From Gymnothorax reevesii (Eukaryota > Chordata > Actinopteri > Anguilliformes > Muraenidae): a DNA stretch of 64,000 nucleotides. This document shows, one piece after another, positions 49,032-61,000 of this stretch (position 1 is its first letter; each line of letters starts with the position of its first letter). Under the pieces are notes generated by a model, which worked only from the letters and a program-made list of their open reading frames with translations, was not told the origin of the DNA and did no database searches. A program made the position numbers and the translations under genes. The stretch is taken from positions 72,353,120 through 72,417,119 of the forward strand of contig CM056583.1 of NCBI GenBank assembly GCA_029721435.1, read 5' to 3'.

Positions 49032-49974
49032 CTTCAGATATTTCAGAAAGCCTGCGCTTGAGGCCAGTTGTTAGTGCTAACAATCGTTAGCGGTCCTGCT
49101 AGCCAGTAGCCACCCGTAACACATTAGTATCACTTACAATATTTGCTGTAATATCGTTACTCACAGCTTGTTGCTCCGAGCACTTGATTCCTGCAGCTGC
49201 TTCAGGTTTGCGAATAAGCTGAAAAGCTTATCCATTGTGTCAAATTATCCTTTAATAACAACGCTGTCTTTGGTCAAATGCTGAGCACAAGCAGCTAACG
49301 TTCCCTTTGGCTGCGGCTATTTGCTGCCTGCAAACAAAAAAAAGCTACCCACTGATTTCTGGTGGCATTGTCTTTTGGAAGAGAAATGGGTGCTTTTCTT
49401 CGCGTCTAAAAGTAAATGGACAAGCAGCTGTGGGAGAGATACTGACAAAACTGCATCTCAAATGATCTGTGGTTCTTCTTTTGTATTTCCAAAAGTGTAG
49501 ACGCTACTAAGGCATAGTCTGATCTGAGGTTGTTTGTGCCTGCTAGAATAGCATCCGGTGTGGGCAGGTCCAGCGCCGTGATTGGCTCTGTCAAGGTCTG
49601 TATTAATTGAATGGCACAACCTGACATCAGGTTTTGCCCAGATCTCGTGAAGATCTCGGGACAAGCTGTTCAGAGAGAAAATCATGCTCACGAAATCACG
49701 TTTTTGGATTACAGCAAAACCCCTGTATCTTATATTTAGAAACTTTACAGAGGTTGAGTATGGACAGCCAACATTATAACATTACTCATATGTATTTTAA
49801 GAAGGATCGGCATAATAGGTCCCCTTTAAAGACTGCAGCATTTTGCATTTACGTTATGTTCAAAAATTCTAAACTGAATTAGTGATAACATACAAGTAGA
49901 TAATGGTAAAAAATAGCTATGTTTGCTACATATGCTATTTTAAGAGTATATTTTTATTTGCATGATCAATTTGT

Positions 49975-50370
49975 TCTTCCACACCAGCCCTACTGAATCG
50001 AAGTTTGTTTGCTTGGAAAGTCCAATTTGTTTGGGAAGGAGCGAATGTGCAATCGAACTCTGATGCAGATCAAAGAAGCGGACTCTGATCCACCTAAAAA
50101 TGTAGGTCTCGGTCCGCTTCATGCGAACCAAATGTCGTGCTGTGCTGAGGGCAAAGAAGAGCGATGTTTCGTCTTCGTTCTGTGTCCCGGCTTCTCCTTC
50201 AGTAATTCTTGATAAAGCGCCGTCACAGGCGAGGAGGGGAATATGCAATTCAAGAAGTTCAGTTCATTTGACAAAGTGCAGTGTGAACGCAATCTCGGAC
50301 CAGCTGAATGTTGCAAATCCAATCGAACTGAGTCCCCAATCTAACCGAGTCTACAGGACCATTTAGGAAT
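49975..50370. repeat. Probable non-autonomous DNA repeat
   Basis: Contains cttcatgcgaaccaaatg, agtgtgaacgcaatctcgga and ccaatcgaactgagtcc, phrases I associate with a widespread fish DNA repeat. Ends not defined; judged from memory only. Confidence 0.35.
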
Positions 50371-50539
50371 GAAAACGCCCATTGTTTATTTGTATTATCA
50401 TCAACAACAATTCAAGTTCAATACCCAAGCATACCAAAAAAGTATTAGTCCAATTACATTAAGATAGCTGGATCAAAAACATGCCTTTCAAAACAAACTA
50501 CAACTAGAATGGTTTTTACACGTAAAAACAGATGTTTCC

Positions 50540-50835
50540 CCCTTCCCCCATTTCACATTTTAGAGTTATGGTCCGGAAACGAGTCCCACCCTTCAATATG
50601 CCTAAGTCCAAATTGTTGCCATGGAAACAGAAAAAATAAAATTCAAAAGCAGTTCAAACCCTCAAAAGGCACATCTACATGTTATGGAGAGACAGTAAAT
50701 CACACTTGGTGAGAATCGGTCGAACAGTTTCAGAGTTATGCTATGGAAACAAATGGGAACGCTCACGCCGACGCCAACGGGAATTTAGGCAAAAACAATA
50801 TGTCTCCCCCCCAGGAAGGGGGAGACATAATTAAT
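50540..50835. repeat. Hairpin-ended dispersed repeat, copy at 50.8 kb
   Basis: Ends with cgctcacgccgacgccaacg, then a perfect 12-bp stem TATGTCTCCCCC (50799-50810) and GGGGGAGACATA (50818-50829) around a 7-nt loop. The body includes gagttatggtccggaaac and gagttatgctatggaaac. Confidence 0.65.
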
Positions 50836-51471
50836 GAACCCACCATTTTTTTCAAATAGGAATTTGACCATCTAAGTCATAGTATACACAGATGAACTCA
50901 ACATTCAAGTTCAGTAGTTCTGGTCTAACCCGCAGCACATTCAGAATTTGCTGTATGGTGCCAACAGCAAAACACAACTAGTTCTTTATTGATTTTTTTA
51001 TTGAAGTTAGTAAAACTTTCCAACAGTGAAAGTCACATTACAGTTCAGGCTAAATACAAAGAAGTTTATTAATTGTAAACAACCTGGAATATTAATTGAA
51101 GTTTGGAATTAAATAAGATTGCCATGGTCTGTGTGGTTAGCAGATAAATGCAAAATGCAATCAAGAGTCTCATCTCATTCAAATAATATAAATGAATTAG
51201 CATATAAATCATTTTTAAAAAAGCACAGTGCTTTCTCAACCTATGCGGTGAAATGTTGCCTTCATAATACACAATACATACCTTCAGATAATTGGGTCTA
51301 TTAACGTGAAACTGTAAATCTTAAAAAATAAATAAATAAAAGGCAAGCCAGCTTTAGTCATAGAAAATTTGTGACCTTGTCACAAAAAGAAGAGCAATAA
51401 ATTAGCATTCATGACGATTGGTAAAATCTAAAAATACACAAGGAAAAAATTCAGTGTCATTAGCAAAGGCA

Positions 51472-51477
51472 TTTATT
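51472..51477 (-). terminator. Candidate polyadenylation signal for the ICME-like gene
   Basis: Minus-strand AATAAA about 325 nt after the stop codon. The region is AT-rich and further AATAAA hexamers occur downstream (for example near 51065), so the choice is tentative. Confidence 0.3.
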
Positions 51478-51801
51478 TTAAAATGAGCACTCTGCTGAAA
51501 AAGATTTAACAATATAATCTCTGATTATACCAATATGTGGCCGAAACACCCTTTGCAGTAAATGCAGTGATATAATGAAAACGACAGGGAAGACAAGTGA
51601 ATTAGTTGGATATGTTCTACCCAGCAGCATGGCCATTCAAAGGAATTAAATGTTACACTGTACAAAGAAAAGTGCTCAAGTAAATAATACTGTAAATATG
51701 GATGGAAAAATCAGTTAACCTTTGAAACTATTGTTCCACATCAACAAAGTACATGAAGAAACCGAAAAGGACAGTTAGCCAACATTACAACGATTTCAAG
51801 G

Positions 51802-52048
51802 TTATGTAAAGTTTTCAGTGTTTCCCTGGAACCTGCTGCACGCCTCCTTGAGGCAGCTGTAGACCGTGTGATAGAAGTGTCTATCAGGGGCCATGAGGTC
51901 AGTGACAATCTCTGTGTGGCCCATTTTTGGCAAAAGGTTGAGGGAGACCTTCACTGAGCCAGAGGCAAGGACCTCTGAGAACTTGATGGATGACTCCACG
52001 GGTACGATGATGTCGTTTGTTCCATGGATCAGACAGAAGGGAGGCACT
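51802..52048 (-). CDS. ICME-like hydrolase coding exon 8 (residues 338-419 and stop)
   Basis: Starts RVPPFCLIHGTNDIIVPVES with catalytic Asp350, has LLPKMGHTEIVTD with catalytic His382, and ends FQGNTENFT before TAA at 51804-51802. Acceptor TTGTATAG|AGTGCC. Confidence 0.92.
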
Positions 52049-55000
52049 CTATACAATTAAAGAACAAATTAGCATAAATTAAAAAAAAAAAAAAACAATG
52101 AAAACATTAATAAACTTCCACAAAAGCACAGTTATCATATTGTATCTGATGATCACACAATGAAAGTTTAGATTAGGAACGTGAAATATAAAATGTAGCT
52201 CGTCCCTTCGGACAAAATTCTGCTTAATTCCCAGAAAAAACTGTTTTATTAAACGTGAAGGGCTAAACACAGTAAAGTACTGCAAATTTCCATGATAGTC
52301 TTATGATAGTCTTACCTATTCAGCTGATCCTCAGTGAGAATCTTTAAAAAATCAGAGGGCGAGTAAAATTCAAAGTTCTCCACACCACCCATGGCTTTGT
52401 GCATAGTGGACACAAATTCAATTCCTCGGGTTTTCTCATGCTGATAATGGTCGAATATGTTGTAAACACCGCTCAGCCCTGGAATTGCAATTCATTATCA
52501 GCCATGCATGCAAAATCCACAGACTCAACAAACAGGTAAAAATCTATGAGTAATAAAATTTGATTCAATGAGTGCTCCTTGTGTGCAAAGGTATCCCCCA
52601 AGACATAATTCCCCATAGATACTCTTTCCAGTGGAAGACACTAATTTCATCACATAACCACTAACTTTGGAACTCTAAGGCACATGCTGTACACAAATGA
52701 AGACCACTGAAGAAAAACGACCAACTTTTGCATTTTTGTATATTTTACATATTATTATGATATTTGTAATACTATATCATAGCATTATGTATTAATATAG
52801 TATTTTATATATTTTGCTTATTTTTTTAGTGCTTTCTTTCTAAGATCATTTTGAATTTTTAATTCATTTCTCCACAGCATGAAAATGTAACTTCCATTGC
52901 GGTCTTCAAATGTATCCACAGCCTGAAACACGATTAGGCCTTGATATTCCTGATATCATTCCCCAACAGCACATCTATTCAATAAACCCTCAACAAATGA
53001 AAACTGCCAACAACACAACAGTTTAGGCAAAACCCTTTTCTCCCCATTTCCCTGAAACATGGTTGCTTTTGCTCCTAAAAGTGTTGTGCATTTTCTTTTT
53101 GTTCACTCATTTTAGGCAGTTCTTTAACACCTGCAGTTCAATGGGGAAAACAAATAATGTATTGATGTACTAAACATCAAACGGCGTACTAAATCATCAA
53201 AAGCCAACTATTGTCTCAAAAAAAAAAAAAAAAAAATCCATGACAAAGTGAGAGAAAGCCTTCCGAGCTGATTGCTTTCCATAAAGTTTGTCAGCACCTG
53301 TGACTCCTCTGATTGACTCTGCAATTTTCTTCTGTTTGGTCTGTTCGATCGCCAGTTCTTCCATGCCTTCTACCAGAAAGAGTGTTGTCAGAGCGCACAA
53401 GTGAGCCCCTGCTGAATGGCCAATCAATACAATATTGTTCTGTAAAAAGACAAAAGTAAATCACGTTACTGTCCTTTACATTACTGTCATTTAGCAGACA
53501 CTCTAATCCAGAAAAACATGCAACAAAGTGTTTTTGAAAGGACATGAAGTGCAAAGAACCCAATAGGGAAGTACCATTTAAAAATACCAGAAGCGATAAT
53601 ACATAGAAAGGATTTACCCTTGAAGGTGGTCAAGCGTCTCTGCTGGTCTGACTTCTGTGGGAAGCTCGTTCCACCACGTGGGAACCAGAACAGACCAGAG
53701 ACGTGACTGTGCAGCACCAGGACAGAGTGAGGTGCCAGTCAACCAGCAATGGCAGAACAGAGAGGTCTAGCTGATGTCTGATGATCTCCTGAGGATAGGC
53801 TGAGTCAATCGCTTCAGTCGCCTGCAATACCAGCATCAATGTTTTAAACTTGATGCGAGCCATGAAAGGAAACCAGTGGACGGCAGCGAGAAGAGGAATG
53901 ACATGGGAGTGTCTGGGAAGGTTGTAGATCAGATGAGCAGCAGCGTTCTCGATCAGCTGCAGGGTACGGATGGCGGATGCCAGACAGCCATCTAAAAGAA
54001 GGTTTCAGGTGAGACAGCACCAGTGCCTGAACCAGAAGCTGGTTGAATAGGTGGTAAGAAAGGGCTCGATTCCCCTAATGTTCGACAGGGAAAACCTGCA
54101 TGCCTGGCTCACGGCTAAGATGTTCTCAGAAAGTGACAGCATCTAATCGGACACTACTCCAAGGTTCCTCACAGAGGGTGAGGAGGATACCATCGTGCCC
54201 CACACAAAGACAGTGAAGTCCAGGATGGGAGAGAATGGAGCAGGGATGAATATCATCACTATTTTACCTGGGTCGAGCTTAAGATGATGGTTCTCCATCC
54301 AGCTCTGGATGTCCCGCAGGCAAGCAGAAATCCGCGCAGAGACTTAGGTGTCAAATGGAGGGGAAAAGAGGAAGAGTTGCATGTCATTGGCATTGCAGTG
54401 ATAGGACAGCCCATGGTGAGAGATCACAGGACTAAGACAATGTGTGTACTGGGAAAATAAAAGGGGACACAGTACTGAACCCTGGGGGACTCCTGTAATA
54501 ATTGGAATAAGTGCTGATACTGCCCCATCCCAGGCAACTTTGAAGGAGCAACCTGAGAGGCAGCAGTTGATCCAGTCAAGGGCTGTGCTACATATACCTA
54601 CTGCTGCCCAGGAGGACAGAGTGGTTAACAATATCAAAAATCACAGAAAGGTCAAGAAGGATCAAGACAGAGGAAAGAGAGGCTGCTCTTGCTGCATGAG
54701 GCAACTCATTCACGGATTGAAGTGCAGTTTCTGTCAAGTGGTTACCCCTGAAGGCGAACTGATGAGGATCTGGCAAGTTATTCTGGCACAGGAAAGAAGA
54801 CAATTGGTAAGATTGGATGGAAAAGGAAAGAGGGAGAGAGAAAGGCAGTTCTGTAAGAGGGAGGGATCCAGAGTGGGCCTCTTAACATGTGGGGTGACAG
54901 AGGCACGTTTGAAAGAATGTGAAAGAGTAGAAAAGGGAGAGGAGCGATGGCCAGAAGGGGACACGAAGGGATGAGGTCAAAGGCACAGGTGGTGGGGCGG

Positions 55001-58000
55001 CGGGAGAAGAGAAGCTCGGAGATGTCTGAATTAGTCAGGGGTGAGAAACTAGAAAAACAAGGGGAGGGGGCAGAAGGGGAGGGAGAGACAGGGAGGGAGG
55101 AGATACATATAAAGGACCAGGTAAACTGTTACCTTTGCATCAAAGAAGTCTGCAAAAGTCCTCAGCAATGAGACAAGATGGATGAAGGAAGAGAAAGGCA
55201 AAAAAAGTTGATGAGGTTCAGTGGTGGAGCTTTCAGCTTTAGTTATTTTAGGAAAATAACTGATTTTCGTAGAAATGATAGAGAATTCTGCCAGGATACA
55301 CTGGCAAGAAAACAGGCCAGACTGGACCATAGACTTCCTAAACTTCCTCTCTGCAGCTCGCAATCTCGCCTTCTTTGCACACAGGGTGTCAGACATCCAC
55401 GAGCTGCTGGGGGAAGGGCGCGTGGGCCTAGAAACAGGAGGACAATGTGAATCTAGTGTTGAGGAGAGAGAATAAAGCAGAGAGGAAGATGCAGAGATAG
55501 TGGAGGGTTCAGATAAAGATTCCAGAGGTTGGGAGGAGGGAGTGACTGCAGAGGCAGGAGCAGACAGAGAGAGGGAGAGAGAGAGAGAGAGAGAACAGAT
55601 GACTGTAATGGTGGGAGAGGGTGGAGGGGGAGGACGAAGGGGAAGAGGTAGGGCGAAGGAGATGAAGTGGTGGTCAGACTGGTGAAGTGGGGTCACCATG
55701 AGCCCAGAAGAGGAGCAGTTCCTCAAGATAACAAGGTCCAGGCGACTGCCAGTCTAATGGCTTTGGGTGAGTCACGAGGAAAGGTCAAAAGACTGTAGCA
55801 GAAACATGAAAACTGCGGACTGGGCAGCTTCTAAGTCAATGTTAAGGTCACCCAAGAGGATCAGTGGGGTACCATCCTGAGAGAGAGAACTGAGCAAGAT
55901 CATCAAGGAAAATTCCTGGCGAGCTTAGAGGCTCATAAACAACAATAATGAACAATTTAATAGGATAGTGGTACTCAAGTGGAGATGCAGAGGTTGAAGA
56001 TGGAAAAGAGAATTTCCAAGAGAAGGACATAAGCAAACCAGTGCCACTGCCACAACCTGCTCGCTGCAGCCTGCAGGTATGAAGCTGATATTTGGGGTTC
56101 CTTCATTTGGGATCAAAAACCAATTTTAGAATTTTTTTTTTTTGGTCAAATCTGAGAGGTGTCACTGGGGAAGTTCCTGGAGTCTGTGTAAAGTGATATG
56201 GAATGACCCCACAGAGAACTCAGGCTGTTCTTGGGGGAAAAGGGGGTTCCACCCATTCAAAAAAGGTGTACCCAGAAGTGGTCATGGAGTGCAGAGCTTT
56301 ATATACACACACACGCACACAAACACAAACACACATACATGGGTCAATGACGTGACATTGTCCGAGTGCACTACTTTGGTTTAAAATCATTTTAAATGAT
56401 TCATAATAAGCATAATTTTATTCTGTAAAACCTGTTTAATTTGAATATATTTCTATTTTATGTTTATCTCAAACCCTCAAAATGTCAGGTGGTGCCACCG
56501 TCCAAGCTAGTTAACATTATGTGAAATGTATTAAATATTTAATTTAAAATATGAGTTAATATAATGTTAATATGGGGGCAAAATCTTATATTGAAGACCT
56601 TTCAAATAAACAATAATACGTAGTTTAATAGCTTAATCGTTCTTAAATTGTTTGGAAAACCAAAATACCTGCCCCCTACAATAAAGAATCCATAAATTAC
56701 TTTTAGTACCCAGCTCAGTTACAAAATAGTCATATTTCATGCAGAGTAGACACTCTCAGGTATACGTACTAAACAAAAATCACTTCGAAAAAAAGAGGGA
56801 AGTGTGTTTTTTTTCCAAGAAACCTTTGGTTGCGCCACCTGAAATTTCTTGGCTGGTGAAATTGCAAATACAGTCTAAAACTGTACTAAAACCCGGTAAA
56901 TGTTGTGCAACCATAAAGACTTGTTTAAACACCCTCTTCCAACTTCAAAAAAATGTATTCTGTACATTTTTAAAGATTTATTTGAAAAAAAAAAAAACAT
57001 TTTAACAGGCTTATTTGTCATTGACCCACATACATGATTTTGCTCACATGAAATTTAACATTTAGATAAGCAAAAAAAAAACTCACTTTGTCCATACTGA
57101 ATTTGTGGCCATTTTCCCCAATCCAACCTAAGCAGTCAGCAATATCTTGAACCATATGTAAAACCTTACCCTAGGGAGAAGAGAACATTATGATGCAGTT
57201 CTCATTTTCCGTTATTCTATCTCTACGCGTCATAAAATTGGCAAACACAATATGTACAACTAAATTACAGCAACATGACAGAAGGAAAAAAATTGATTCA
57301 ATGTTATACTTTTTACATATGGAGGAAACCATTCTGTACCTTTGGATAGGTGGCATAGTCTGGGCACACTACAGTGGCATTTAGTTCCTTTGCCATTTGC
57401 AGGGCTAGCAGGCAGTACATGGAACGCTCCCCCGAACCCCATGCACCTCCATATATAAAAACAACCACATTTGCACCAGCACCACCAGATTGCTTAACAT
57501 TTGGAGCATAGTACAAATCCAATTTGTTCCCTCGTCGACCAAAAACAATACCCTGAATTAGAACAAGAGAAGCATTAGAAGCTGCACAGTTTTTATGATA
57601 TTCCACTGAAGCAAACACATAATCCTGCTTCTACATTGTTACAAAGTAAAAGGCAAATATATTTTGAAACCTCATACTGGGCAAAGTATTAGGTTACGAA
57701 AAGACACACATCCTCTATTCTATTATTTAAAATAAAAACAGTTTTTATAGATCCTTATAATAGACACCCAACTATTTCTATAATTCATGGCTTCACTTGG
57801 GTAAACACACCTTTTCGTAATGTTTACAGTTGTCTCTGTTACTGTACCATGACTTCCATTGGAAGTACAGTTTTCCATACTGAAGATACTTCAGCATTTC
57901 CAAAACAGCTCTTGTTAGAGGGTAAATCCGCCTAGGAAGAAGTAGCATGTCACAAGTGCATTTACTGCACAAATACACCTTCTAATGAGAACACAACTTC

Positions 58001-61000
58001 ATAATATGGCCAAGTTAAGTATATTTTGATTTACCTTGGCCTGAGAGCTTCTATGTATTTTTTATACCCTGGTTTGTTCGGCCACCCGTACATCCACTGA
58101 GCAACAAGGGAAATACTGTAGGGAATAATGACAAATAAAGTCCCAGCTGCCATTGGCAAGGAAAAGTGGTACTGCAGCCCCAACCTAAAGAGGACAAACA
58201 AATTAATAAACATCCATTAATACCAGATCAAATCAAAAATAAAAAAACAAATGTTTGAAATATTTTATCACCAATTGAAGTGTGTACATAATGGAGTTTT
58301 TCACTCACATGTTTTCTTTTTTGCATTTAGTTCATCAGGAATTCAAATCCAATGGACACAGGCGTATTCCCTTCAAGAGAAGGGAGAGAGAAAAGTTTTA
58401 TTTGATGATAGCCCAGAAAATATAAACCTGACAGTCAATAAAACAATAATGCAATGATGGGAACATTTAAAAAACTGTTTCATCGATGTAAAAAAAAAAA
58501 AAAAAAAAACAATTAATGGTTTTCACAATGGCACACAATTTAGTAAACATTCACCTGATACGATCAAAACTGGCTATAATGGGATCAGCGAAATGATAGC
58601 ACTAATTCAAAAAAGGAGATTGACATTTTGATAGGTGATTGATTTGTTATCATGTGATTAAAGCATATAAATATAACTAATGCAAAAAAAACAAATTTTG
58701 ATTTTGTAAAAATAGGTTCAAGTATCCAGTCATAGGACGAACAATGGCTAATCAGTTCCAGGATTTCAGAGAAAACACTGGTCTTAATTGTTTAATTTGC
58801 CCAATAATACTTTGATCTGATATATGTAAAAGCACCAAGTACAGCTGCAGAATGCAAGAATTTCCAAAACATTTTACAGCATTGAAGCACAAAAGTAAAC
58901 TGGAGGGTGCATTATGAAACGAGATTAGCGGGTTAGCGAGTTATGTTGAGCCAATAGCCAGGTTTTCATTGTCATGAAGGTGGTGTTCTGTCAATTTGTG
59001 CTCCCTTGTCAAAAAGTGCTACCGTAATGCAAAGCGATCGTAATTCTTTGTTTTCTCCTTGATATTGCAATATGAATCAGTTTGCAGTAGTAACCTCATT
59101 ATTTGTTAGCTTACTATAATATAAGCAGGTTTAATAACGAGTTGGATAAGTTTGTTCAAAGATAAATGCCCATGTACGCCATTACCATCTAATTTCTGCA
59201 TTTTCAGGAAAACCCAGCGTGTACATGCAAATATATGTATGCTTACAAGTCGAAATGTGTATGTGTATGTGTATGGAAAATAAATCTATTTTTATGACTT
59301 TTGAAGATACTTAAGATAAGAGCGAGGAAACAACCCGAGAGTTTAGGTTTGCGCAGGCGCAGAACCGCGAGATAGCGTATTTTTATTAGTAGCAAAATTT
59401 GTCAGAACAGTGGCTCTCTTTTAACCTGCCATTGTAACTTATGGTCCCTCTGACAGCGAGATGAGGTCTGTCGAGCCAACTCACGCAAAGAGAGCCGGGC
59501 TACTTTTGACTTGCTTTGTAGTACACCCCTAAGTTTATTAACAACATGAATTAGATGATTAATGTCACAGTAATTGGTTGTAACTATCACCAAACCAAGA
59601 CCACAGGACTGGAGTAAATAACTCCTGAGTTACCAGTAGATATGGCACAGGGATCGTCAACAAGTCCAAACTAGGCTTATGCCGTTGGATGCAACAGCTT
59701 GGGGTATATCCCCGAACGCCCCCAATCCTCCAATTCCCCAATCCTTGAATAGACTTTCATTTGAACTTAATTTCAGGTCAGTTGGACAAATGGTTCTGAA
59801 GATATGGCCAAAATGGAAATTTTCCATCACAAAGCGCCACCTGGTGGCAAAATATTGAACCATACAGGTATGATGTCATCATGTGACACGTTTTGAGGTC
59901 ATGACCTTGCAGTTGCACAAAGTTTCATGTCATTTGGACAAATGGTTCCAAAGATATGGCAAAAATGGTGAATTTTATGTGACAAAGCTCCACCTTGTGT
60001 CAAAATTTTGAATCAAACAGGTATAATGTCATCGTGGGACACATCCTCAGGTCATGACCTTTCATCTGCACTTGATTTGAGGTCAATCAGACAAATATTT
60101 CCAGAGATACGATAGAAACAGTGATTTTTCCGTTTTTGGCCCCTGGTGGCCAATCTAGAAATTGTACATTGTCCAAAATCGAATCAGTTCTTCCTCTTTA
60201 TGATACTTAACTTATATGCAAAACATGAAATTTCTCATTGAAATATTATCGTGTTAAGACGTAGGGCGGCGCGGCGGCGGTCGGACTAAGAACATAATAT
60301 CCCCGGAACTCCATTCGGCGTTGCGGGGATATAATAACACCCTGGTTTTCCTTTTGCCAGGGCAATTAACTAATGAACAGAATCATTTGTGCTTCTGATT
60401 GACCACGCAGTCTTCACCCTGACTACTTGGAAAAGGTAGGATTGAAAATCAGTAGTCCTTAGACAAGAGGTGTCAAGCTCCAGTTCCGAACGGCCACTTT
60501 GTTTGCAAGCTTCAGTGGTCCACGCTGCTTTTTGCGCCTTTGAGTAGAAGGTTGGCTATGTGGGAAATTAATTCATCACTACTACAGAAACACTGCAAAA
60601 ACCAGCAGATACGGAGGTCATCCAGGATTTGAGTTTGGCAACCCTACCTTCGGAGCGCTACTCGATGATCCCTGACAATGTCTTCATCAACTAGCCTAAA
60701 ACAGAACATGGCTAGTCTGCTTTGTGAACCCGTAAAAAGCCGAGGGCTTTTATCTTTTATTTTAATATTATATAATACTTGAAGGCCAGAGCAGACCCCC
60801 TGGTGGGTCTCCCCCTGGTCTTTGTTCCAACCTTCTAAATGAGTGGTTATAATTGCACGATATGATTGCTGGGACTGTATGATAAAGGGTGGAGGTTTAC
60901 ACTAAATCCTGAGACGGATAAACCAACCCTTGCTGTGCACATCCTGCTGCTGGTCATAGGAAAAAAGAAAAACCGAATAGCTCAATTACAGACAGAAGTT

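Larger units (their letters stand above)
43700..51470. other. Intergenic region between the wdfy3 promoter and the ICME-like gene 3' end
   Basis: Holds a Tc1-like relic, a decayed direct repeat, the hAT-type foldback element and hairpin-ended repeats, listed separately. No gene recognised. 45,010-46,580 is AT-rich with no identifiable element, apart from a possible repeat end with tgtttgctcgtctgtctgtt near 45,640. Confidence 0.5.

Noticed and set aside
54444..55171. Plus-strand Arg/Glu-rich frames in the ICME-like gene intron
   Set aside because: Antisense of the LINE, whose reverse transcriptase motifs are on the minus strand.
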